Part shown: positions 38,063 to 49,000 of the stretch, piece after piece
How the letters are laid out: each line of letters starts with the position of its first letter
Position numbering within the stretch: position 1 is the stretch's first letter
Origin: Apricaphanius iberus
Taxonomy: Eukaryota; Chordata; Actinopteri; Cyprinodontiformes; Aphaniidae
Length of the DNA: 64,000 nt
Assembly (NCBI GenBank): GCA_028564705.1
Contig: JAPXFQ010000494.1
Coordinates: 186,001 to 250,000 of the forward strand
Direction: 5' to 3'
Program-made: the position numbers and the translations under genes
Notes under the pieces: generated by a model
The model's database searches: none
What the model was told of the DNA's origin: nothing
Seen by the model: only the letters and a program-made list of their open reading frames with translations

Positions 38063-39551
38063 CTGAAGTTCAATGACAGTTCTTAGCTTTTACCACGTAT
38101 AATATAATGGGATAATGGTTGATTGAATCACCATCTTCAGCTGAATTCTTATTTTTTTTAGATAGGATTTCTGACCAATGTGAAAAAGCTAGGATTGGAA
38201 TTTAACCATTGCTAACAATTACATTTTTAAACATGCTTGATTAAGATGTTGCTGTTTTTTGTCTCATGTTTAAAAAACCCTGAAATTCATTTTCACAGCG
38301 TTGTTCTCCTGCAGTTTATCTCTGCCTGCTCAGGCCCTGCTGATTCGACAGCTGGTTGACCTGATAAGTGTGCATGCATAAAGTTCTGAAGCAAGCTAAA
38401 GTTTTCCATACCTGCAGGAAACACTGTGCATCAGTTTATTGTTAGAGTTGACTGTTAAAGAAGTAGGAACAATTTGCTAATAGTCTCTTGAGTTCAGTTA
38501 CCTGCTCAGAACTGACCTGTTGCAGAGGTACCTCAAGGCAAAAGCAAATTTTGCAATCCCTTTCTTGTCCTTTGGGTCCAATAAGCAATTTAATTTACAC
38601 AAGTCAGTTTTATAAAAGAAATAGATAAATAAAAAAGCCAGTTGTACAAACCAGGCAAAACATTCAGAATTTAAAAGTTATAGTAATAGGGTCACATTTT
38701 TATCAATTCAGAAATGTTTGTTATTCTTTGCTGAGCTGAGGTCACATTTCATGTACTTGTAAAACTCTAAGTTTAAGTAAATTAGCAAGTAATAACCCCC
38801 TTTTCACTAGCAGTTCCTTATGATGAAAACCTTTAACTTCATCCCAACCATACATTTTTGGATTTTGGATTTTTTTTTGTTATATTACTTTTGCACCTTT
38901 TCAATCACCTTTATCTTCCACTCAACTTTGAGTTAAAATGTTTTGAAAAGGCACATTATGAACAGCCAGCTAGAATTTGGACCCTTTTGCTATCACCAAC
39001 CATTTAAAACGAGAAAACTGGACTCAAAGGATGTTATAACAAATAAGCTAGTCTCACTTTTCTCAAAGAACAGTGGATACTTATTCAACTGCAATATAAG
39101 CTCCTTATTGATCCCACATGCATAAAAGCCACAAAATTATATTTAAAGGCACAGCTGAAAAGGTTTCCTGTGTCTGTTCCCACCCTGGGCAGCTGCCCAT
39201 GAGGCCCAAAGCAAAAATGCCATTGGTCAAGAACTTTTGTAACTCATCCCCTGAAGAGTATCAGTGAATGTTTGAAAGACAAGTGTCTATTCTGCAGTCT
39301 TTCCCTTGATTGTGTAGTTCATAGTATTATCATAAAATTTCTATATTAAGGTAATTAATCTTCTTATTTGTATTGTGTTTTTCTTTTAAATATCATTTTT
39401 GCATGGCTTTAACGCTTAGCCAAACATAATCCTCTAAATTAACTGAAATAAAAGCTGCAAATAAATTATTCATCTGTAATAACTCTGTAGAATATATTAG
39501 TTGCACAACTTCAAATAAATCACTGAAATATTTTAACTTTTTGAAAATATT
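38063..39551. other. Upstream region, nothing recognised
   Basis: AT-rich, no exon or named repeat recognised. Confidence 0.45.
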
Positions 39552-39701
39552 CTAAGATGCACTTGAGTGCTGTAGCTCAAAGGACGGCATGCACCTGTAC
39601 GCATCCAATCCAAATATGTCAGAAAAGATAAAGCCAACGTTGTACATGGGGTTGTAAAGCTGCAGGAGGGAGGCCGCCTCTCCGAGGTAGTTGTTGGCCA
39701 T
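39552..39701 (-). CDS. Unrecognised 49-residue micro-ORF divergent from rapgef3
   Basis: On the minus strand an ATG in good Kozak context (CACCATGG, 39701) opens 49 codons to TAG at 39552. The peptide starts MANNYLGEAASLLQLYNP and continues with MYNVGFIFSDIFGLDAYR, then CMPSFELQHSSAS. The first 18 codons favour C or G at third positions while the following DNA is AT-rich, which is coding-like. It lies 310 bp upstream of the rapgef3 start exon in a CpG-rich block, so a shared bidirectional promoter is plausible. It has no signal peptide, no convincing membrane span and only three basic residues at most. A GT (ACAG|GTGCAT) near 39598 could make it instead the first exon of a longer gene. I do not recognise the family and cannot exclude chance. 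Confidence 0.35.
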   Translation of the reverse strand: MANNYLGEAASLLQLYNPMYNVGFIFSDIFGLDAYRCMPSFELQHSSAS

Positions 39702-40011
39702 GGTGCGGACGCGCGCACACGCACGTGTGCTACAATTTGCGCCTGTCCGCGCACAGGATGGGTGAGCATTAGTCAGCCCTTCCTGACAGAGGCAGACGCG
39801 TCTTGAGAGTTCTGAGTTCTGGATGTGTTGGGACGACAGAGCCGCAGTTTTGTCGGGATTTCTGACTCAAAATGCGCTGACACCGTCTCTGCGCTGCAGA
39901 AATGAGCAGGCGGTCCGCTGCGTGCCGTGAATAATGCGTGGAAATGCCGAGGACGAGTGGGGTTTCTCCGACTGGGAAACTTGTTCTTTGGTTGTTTAGA
40001 TCCGACACAAG
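39690..40011 (+). promoter_or_regulatory. rapgef3: CpG-rich proximal rapgef3 promoter and 5' UTR
   Basis: CpG dinucleotides rise sharply (GGACGCGCGCACACGCACG, CTGTCCGCGCACAGG, CAGGCGGTCCGCTGCGTGCCG) against a CpG-poor background and stop at the start exon. An in-frame TAG at 39997-39999 precedes the ATG at 40012, so translation cannot begin upstream in this transcript. No TATA box seen; this is typical of CpG-type promoters. Confidence 0.55.
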
Positions 40012-43000
40012 ATGCATCTGTTTCGGACTCATAATTACCAAGTGTTCCCTCACCGCTACTCAGTGGAGAAACCGATGATACGGGGCATCAGCTGGGTACG
40101 TTCCAATCGAGAGATATCTGCATATCATGTTTACAAAGTTATGTAAAGGCAGACATAATCTGCGCTGTAAAAAAAAGTTTTTAAATACATATATGACTAA
40201 GCCATCACGCGGTCTTTTTAACAGCTTTTTATTTAATACTGGTCTCCAGAAGATAGGCTACTCATGATTTTCTGGCAAATTCCAGTATTTGTATCACATG
40301 GTACAAGAACTGGGGTGGTACCTTCTTAATACCTAAAACGAATCTAAACTGTGCATTTCACAGTACCTAATTATTTTGAAGTCAATGTTGAATATGTTGA
40401 TGACATTTTAGAAAACAAATATTTTTGCTGCTTTGTTCACATTATTATTCCTGGCCTCAATTCCCATCAAGAATTGGAATTTCTACTCATAATTAGGGAT
40501 GCACTCATACCACTTTTTCAAATAGATACTTTGTTCTCAGCTGTTTACAGCAAGTGATTGAGAATTAGATACAAAATAAACTTTTAATGAAAAATAATTG
40601 CAAAAGACAAATTCCTAGTAAAAAATAAACATTTTCTGTAAAATGAGGGAAGATTTTTCAGATAAGTATCAGTTTATGGTATCGGTTAACTAACTGATAT
40701 CGATAGAAGTACATTAGAATGGCATCCTCCCCATACCCAATACCAGTATTGGTATTAGTGCATCCCTACTCATAATGTGTTTAACAAAAAAAAATATGCT
40801 TTGTTTTCATTTACATTCCTCTATATTGTCAAAACCAGCAACTTTATAACTTTATTTTTAGCAACTAATATTGTATTTCTAACAAGGACTTGCAATATTT
40901 ACTTAAGATAATCAACTGGTCGGGGGGGGGGGGGGGGGGGGGGTTGATTATCAAAAGTACTTATTCTACCAGATATTACGTTTTTTTTCTATATTTTCTT
41001 CATAAGATGTATTTCTACTATCGAAACTTAAGGGTAATTTGACCTGATCATCTCGATATGCACGTGTCACCTTTTCATGGGGAGCCTAAGTCACGCCATT
41101 CTACTTCCGGTCCATGGGTCCCCTAATGTCCCCCCCCCCCCCAAAAAAAAGAAAAGAATGAGAGTGAATGGAGCGATAAAAGTTATTTTCTGATCCAGTT
41201 TGAAATGCACCGTGGATCAAACATATGATGTCTGGTAATTTTAAAAAACAATTTTGATGCAGAGAAAAGGCTGATTTTTGACCGGAGGCAAAATTTACTT
41301 TAGGTTTTGTGTGAAAACGTTTAGCGGACTACAACTGCAGAAGAAGAAAAGCGAGCGAGGGTCGTAACCTCCAGGACGAAGAAAGGAGCATTAAATATGG
41401 AGAAAACCTCGATAAATCTGTCCATGTGGAAAGTAGCAGCTATGTCGGGGGTAAAGCAGTCGGTGGAGTGAGAGCTAGCATGGAGGAGAAACTCTACAAG
41501 CTCTAGGTGATTTTATGTGCTATAGCTAGTGCTAGCTCGTGCTAGCCAAATGCCGTTATATATGCGACTCCTGACTTCTGATTTGTAGGCATTTTAAATG
41601 CAAATGTTTACAATCAAATAAATCCCAACTCACTGGACAAACACATTTGAAATGTACATCATTAGTTATCATTTAAATCGAAGTACAACATATGTGTGAT
41701 TCAGTACGTAAGACAAAGCGGACCAGAAAATAAGTTTTATCGCTTCATTATTTTTTCGGTTTGGGGACCCACGGGCTAGTCGGAAGGGGAGGAGACTTAG
41801 GCTCCCCATGGGGCCGGCCCCCGAAAACAAGGCTGTTTTCGGGGGCCATTTCAGGAACCAACACAGTTCCATTTATTGGGGTACGTACTCGGACTGGCTG
41901 GATCAAATCGCTCAGTGGTAGCTGAGGTTAAGTAGCGCTCATTGGTTGTAATTCAGGGGGCAATGAGCAGATGTGGCCAAACAAAAAGCTTTGTAAAAAT
42001 AAGAAGAGTTGCTGAAAAAGCAGTTTATAACAACAGCAAACAGAAACACAGCAATTAGCCCTGCTTCTTCCATGTTAATCTCTTGTTATTTGTGCTGATG
42101 TGTGGACCTTTTGGCACTTATCAGTGATGCTACTCACTGCCACAGCAGTGTGACATGTGGATGTCTTTAGCTGATCCCTTAAAGGTTTCTGTATAGAGAC
42201 AGAGTGGCTGAGAGGAGCAGGCCAACGGATTACCCAATCAGAAAAAGATCTGGTTAAATTACCCTTAACTTCCTAGAGTGGAAATGTGTCTATGGAGTAA
42301 CACATGCATAGGCAGCTAATATTAGTTTTTGCCCATGTAGCTAGTTTATAGTCAGGTGGCTAATAAACATGCAGCTCATAGCTTGCTAGCTGTACTACTA
42401 TCTTAATAAGAGTAATGGGTGTTGCTCCTTTAATTCTCAGGCCATGACATCCATGGTTTAAAGGGCCACTAGACAGTTTTTGGGTGCCTTTAGCAACCCA
42501 GAGTTACCATTTTCAATCACTGTAGTGAAAATGAACAATTTTTTTTCTCCGCTTTGCTGTGTGTCCCTGTTTTCAAAACAGATGTTGACCCGCGTTTGAC
42601 CCCCCATTTGGTCTAAAGCTCTTTTTTGGTTCATGATAAATGTTTTCTTTGTCTCTTCAGAGGCTTCGAAATGATGAACATGCTATAATGAAAACTGACC
42701 AGGTTCTGTAGCCTGTCTGTGCAGGGGCAACAAACATGGATTGCCATAAGGCAATATTGCTGTTAGAGTGATAGGTGACTTTGTGAGACCTCAGGTCACC
42801 GGTTCTGTAGAGATTCAAGTTGCAAAGGCAATATTCTCCCTACAAAGAGCAGAGGGGATGGACTGACTATTCGGTACAGCGTAAAGGGTTTCTTTAGTGT
42901 AAGAAAATGATCAAGCATGATTAAACAGTTAACTTGGGTACCTTTAAATAACTACAAATAACAAGAAAAGCACTCTGATAGCGAAGACCTTTGCAAGGCA

Positions 43001-46000
43001 GCCCATTGGGGAGGGGGATACTTGTTTCTAGTCCCACTGTGGACATTTTCTAAAAAATGTCATTCAAATCCATCTACAACTTTTTGAGTTATATTGCTAA
43101 TGGACAGATAGACGAACATGGTACTAAAAGCCTCTCAGTTGAACAAAGCTATGAGCCATACCCACTGTTATTTTGAAGGTAGAAAGCTACGAAGGTAGAG
43201 AACCATAACCTTATACTGTGTCTGCTGTAAGTGGTACATATTTCTGATTCCAATTATTTTCTACCACCTTTAAATTTGGGGTTGGAGAGTTGCAGAGTCA
43301 TGCTAGCATCTCTCTTCTTTGTCCAAAGTGTCACTTCAAAGAAATCTGAGAAACAGCTTCCAAGTAGACCAAAGCAGCAGCCCTAAATTGTGGGTGCAAC
43401 CCCAGAGAACGGACATGGAAAAAGACACAGTTCTTCATATTAAACTCAGTATATTAATAGTGTATTGTTTATTGTTCACCTTTCCCACAGCTCCCCCGCT
43501 AGGTTTATATAGGGGTGTGGAGAAGAATGTGCAAAGTGGAAAGCTTTGTTTCCAGGTCACAGGAAGACACAGAAAAGGGTTGAAAGCCTCTAGTTCTAAA
43601 TTTACAAGACGCTGAAGTAGAAACAATTGTAAATCTCCAGAGAGTGTTTTTGTTTTCATCAGCCCCATCAGTTTAAAAGAAAATCCCAAATCAGATTATA
43701 AAACCATACTTTAGTCATTTTTGGCTCTAATTGCATTTTTTAAACAGTGCAGTAAATGTCCCAAGACTGGGATCAAACCCAGAACAACAGTTGAGGACTC
43801 TAGCATCTGCACATTGTGCACCTGCTCTACCAGCTGAGTCACACTGCCCCATCTCTGGCATTTTTAGTTTAATCCTGTCATCTAAACCACTGATTTTGTG
43901 ATTATCCAGATCACTTAACACAAAATAAATTGCTCATGTTCCAAAAAATGCACACCAATAGGTGTTATTTAACATCCTAAGTTTAGCTCAAAAACTTATT
44001 CTAATTCTATAAAGAAACTTATTTGACATTGGATTCAAGATAATATTTTTATGACCGCATTATATGAACTAGTCTGGGAGTAGAACTGCCGCCTAAAGGG
44101 TTGAAAGTGGTAACCGTGTTGTGTATTTCAGTTTGATATGATTAAAGGTTTCAGAGCACCCATCTCTCTCCAGTTTACTTTTTAATTGCTGATATTATCA
44201 GCGATCCAATTAAACATAAAATCTCTGTGAAATTAATTAGTTGTCTTTATTAAAAGATACGGCAGAACCTTGGATTTCTATAACTTCAATCTTTAACGCA
44301 GCTAAAAAGCAGATCAGCATGCTCTGTCACATCCGGGAGGGTTTTTTGCCTGCATCTTACTGCAGTCCTTGAAGGCAACTGGTTCCTCCGCATTTTTGGT
44401 TTTATGTTGCTCCAACAGTCACTATTATTGATGAAAAACATCCACTGCTTGAAGGGTAATAAGTGAATCCCAGAATAATTTGGTTGTAAGTTAGGCTCTA
44501 AATAAATGTTCAGCTTTCTTTAAGTTGCTCACCCACCCAGACCTAGACTTTTTTGCTCTTGGAATGAGGGAAAATATTTTGTCGTCCATGCCTTTATCAT
44601 GTGATGCAGCTGGCTGCACTGCGGACCAGACAAAACATGCCACAAAGTCTGGCTCTAGATGTAGAGACAGTGATGTTTATCCATTTATCAGTGACTTGAA
44701 GACCTTATCACAACTTCCGGATTAATGTCACCAGCGATGTCACTGTCAACTATGCCATGGGATTTCTTTGTATTTTTAACCCTTTAAAAAAATATGTTCA
44801 TACAACTACAGCCCAACTACAGGCAAACTTTTTCTGTTCTTTCCTTTTAACAAATATATAACCATAAGGATATGTTAAATTTCCACTATTATCCATATAA
44901 TTTACATTGCTGAAAAAGAGCAGGATGAAGTTTGTGCTTATTTAATCCTCTCGCTCTCTCTCTTTAGTTCTAATTATTCAATTTAAAGATCAAAACATAT
45001 TAATACAACACAATCCTTTTTTAAAAATGTACAAATACACATTCAAAATTCACTTGTAAACTAATTTATACTTCACAAACATTACAACGTAATAACATTC
45101 AACGTTATATGCTCTGTGATTATCCTCTCAATGATTCCCTGAGCCTTGTAAATATAGTTTATTTGTAAATTAAAGTAACAATCCAAAATTAATAATAGCA
45201 AAAATCCTGCCAAATATTCAATATACTACATAATTTAAAATGCTTTTTATATTAGAAAAAAAACAAGAATGAAATCTATGAAAATAAATTCTGTCTTATA
45301 TAAATATCAATGGGTTTTGAGTTCAAAATGTATCAAATAAATAGGTAAAGACTATATTTGTGTGTTCACACAATACAAACTTTGGGTCCAACACTGCCCC
45401 CTGTGGTAGACCACAAATAATCTAATATGAGGGATTTGAGGCACATTTTGTGAGATTTGACAATAGACTAACTCTTTTCTGCTTTAAATGAGTTTTTATA
45501 TTATTATAAAATTAGATTCACTGAACAAAATTACCGTGGGAACATGGGCACTCAACAGTAATAACAATATGGTTATAAAAATATAAAAACCAGGCAACAA
45601 GGAGGAAGTCCCAGGAAGATCAAAGTGCAGCCATAACATTGCTTAGTATGTATACATTGTAATTGATATAAACTCAGATAATCAGAGGAATAAGTAAATT
45701 CATATCCTGAGAAATGTAACTACTAATCTAATCCCGTTGTTTAAAGGAACAATTGTTTGTCATTGAAAGCAGTATCATATGAGGAAACAGGCCGCCCATA
45801 CTTCTCTCTCCACCCACTGATTATACCCACTTGACACCTACCTACTGTGATGGAGAGTAATTGTCTCCATCATAGAGTCTCAGACAAGGAAAACTGATTT
45901 AGACCATGCTTTTTGTTGACCTTCATCTCCATGATGATAACTACACTCCAGCCTGGTTATATCTGTTTATTTAATGCAAGATTATCATCAACAACTAGTC

Positions 46001-49000
46001 CAGCTAGTTTGAGCAGAACACTGCTGGTACTCTGCCGAAGTTCAAGTGTTTTATTTCAGAGCATTTGTAGCATACAGTAGATCAGAGGAAGTGAGAATAA
46101 AGCCCCTCTTTCTGTTTCTCCTATAGACTCCACTGCCAGAGGCCCTGGATCCAAAGGAAACTATGAAGCAGGTGTGTATGCCAAACATTCTTTAGTACAT
46201 CTCCTCCCCACAGCCAAGAGTAATTCAATGTTCCAGTGTGTGTTTTTCAACTTCTGCAGAACAGTGGGAGAGTCATGATTCCAAAAGAGATGAGTGATTT
46301 GAAAGTCAGTCTCTTAGAAAAATGAAAAAAGAAATGATGAAAAAAGTATGAATCATTAGAAAAACAAAACATATAAAAATCTAATGTGATCAAAGGTAAA
46401 TTATGTTTAGGCAAAGCCTGTGTTGAGGTTCTCACATTAAAATCATATAAAATAATTGAAAGAAAAAATGTAGCTCATGATATTATGACCTCCATTTAAA
46501 ACAGCTTGCCAAGCAGCTTGCAGCCAACTGTAGTTTTTAAGACAGTATTACTTTTATAAGATTATTGGGTGGCATTCTTTTAATTTGCAGATCGTTAGGT
46601 CGCTTTCCCAAACTGGACTCCGCTGGGGATTACTGAGAGAGTATAAAAATGTATACGACTACTCTTAGACTGCTAATTGCCAGTGCACAGCAGCAGGTGG
46701 GAGAGGGGCAGCATTACATTATGCTTTACGCCATTTAGTCAGTCAAATTTCTATTAGTGCTCAGAAAGATCTCAAAATAATCACATTTGTCTTTCAGATT
46801 TGATAAACAGGAACTATCTTTCAGCAAGATGACTGTCAGTGCACAGTAACAAGTGGGGGTGGGATAATGTAATATTAGCTCATTCTCTAAAGTAGACTCT
46901 GGTGAAAAAGCAGTACCAGGCATATTATGTTCTGTTTTTTATATATATCCTTTTTAAACCCCATCCAAACCTGAAAAGCGTAAATCATATCCTTTGAAAT
47001 TTTCTGCATGATCACTCACTGACAAGCAGTTGGCATTACTTTGGAAGTCTTCTGTCTCTGCTGACCTCTAGTACCATGTAGAGTTGCAGTGCAGGCATCC
47101 TCTAAAAGTGCTGAACGGGTTCTTTTGTTGTTGCAATATCCTGCACTACCACTCAAGCAAGTCTTAAAAAACACATTCCTGGCCAGGGAGGCATAACGAG
47201 TTTAAAGAGCACTTTAAAGGCCCATGGTTGCTCTAGATGCAGTCCAGACCCCTTGAGTTGCTTTATCTCAGCTTCTTCAATGCCATGCCAGGAAGAGAGC
47301 CTTTAAAAACACTGATAGCAGAGGTCAACATGGAAAATGAGTTCTGGTTAGATTCAGTGGTCCCTCTTTAACTGGAAAGTTAATAGAAACATATGTGTTC
47401 CTGTTCTAGAAAGAAACAATGGGATGACAGAGGAGCGGTCTACAGGAGGCCAGTCTTGTTTTGTTTGGTTGCTAAGCATGTGCTGGCACCAAATCCTGAA
47501 GCTACATATTAAAATCATACATTATAACCTCGCTGGACCAAATTGATTGTTTTTAATAAAATGTTCATACTTGATGCTTGAGATACAAACACAGAAAACT
47601 GAAATACATCCCAGAACATAAGGTTGAGGTCACCCATTAATTTTCCACAGAGTTGCTGTTGGGTATCCTTGTCCTGTTTGCACACTGAATTACGTCAACA
47701 GTCTGACCCAAACTGTCACGCTCAGATGTAAGAAAACTGGTTATGAAGTTCAAAACTAAAACCCAAGAGCCACATAGATGCGAAACATCCAAACCTGCAA
47801 GCTAATGAAACACCATTGCGATGGTCATGAGTGAAGTGATTTTTGCTATGTTCACACTACAGGCAAAAGTGCTTCAAATCTGGCTTTTGTGACCCTATGC
47901 GACTCATGTCCAATCATTTTATGAGAGTCTGAACAGCACAAATCTGATTTTTTTAAATGTGACCTAGGTCACTTGCATATATGGTACTAAAACTGATACA
48001 TATCTGGGGTTTTTCAATGCAACTTCAATCTGAACGGTCATGTCGTATTAAATCCATCTTGTACGTTACTGACAAAGGCCGACCATCGACTAGCACCTGT
48101 CACTCGCAACCCTTGAGAGGATTTTGAACATGGTACCTACAGTATGCTTATCTCTCAATCAAATCTGGACCAAACCTGACCGGTTGATTTACAGCCTGCA
48201 TTACAAGCCCTGACCCGCACACTGAAAGAATACAGTCGCTATGTCTTTGAGAATGTTTATTTTCAGTAGAGCTCACACTTGTCACTTTTTTTATCTCCAT
48301 CGTTTTGACTTACATATGGGGTCAAAAAAACATTTCAAAAAACTCTTTTCATCTGTCTAATTTTAAATAAAAATGACAATCAATAACATTCGATTTTAAT
48401 TCCTTTAAATTAATATTCAGTTAGAAAAAGCAGTGCTGTTACATGCTCCCAAGGCCTCCATAACTATTCAACATGCTCCCAGCTGGGCTCTTGGATAACA
48501 AGTTGCACAGGGTACAGTGTCCAGACCATAAATGATGCTCAGATACTCTGATAGAAATTTGTTTTTTAATTATTCAGTTCCCTGAATTGCATCTGTTCTT
48601 GTACATGTTTTTAAAAAATGTCAAGGATGGTAACCCCTGCTTGAATGTAAAATATATTACAATTATTTAGTTCCCTTTTATTTCTCTGGAATGTTGCACA
48701 GCTGACATTTGTTTGAAGGGGATGTTGCTGTAAAGAAACTAAACTACTGTGCATTAATATTATTAATAGATTTTATTTTTATATATTTGATAATACATTA
48801 ATATATTTAATTGATTTAATTTATGTATTTTTAAACATGTAAAACAACTGTTATGCTGATCACTCGTGGGTAGTGACGTCAGTTTGTTGCTTCCAACTGT
48901 GCAGGAATCACCAAACTGCTGCACAAACACCAACAACTGTAGCCAGGATTTTTTTCTTCCATGAATAGGGCACGTTGTGTGTGACGTCTTGGCTTCTTCT

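Larger units (their letters stand above)
40096..46126 (+). other. rapgef3 intron 1, repeat-rich
   Basis: Six-kilobase intron. Besides the separately listed elements (40486, 40922, 41076, 43745, 44150) it holds mostly AT-rich DNA. A segment at 42460-42640 starting AAAGGGCCACTAGACAG may be the end of an unidentified DNA transposon. No further exon recognised. Confidence 0.5.

Noticed and set aside
43745..43855. Possible tRNA gene, minus strand
   Set aside because: A- and B-box-like sequences are present but the spacing and stems do not fold into a standard tRNA.
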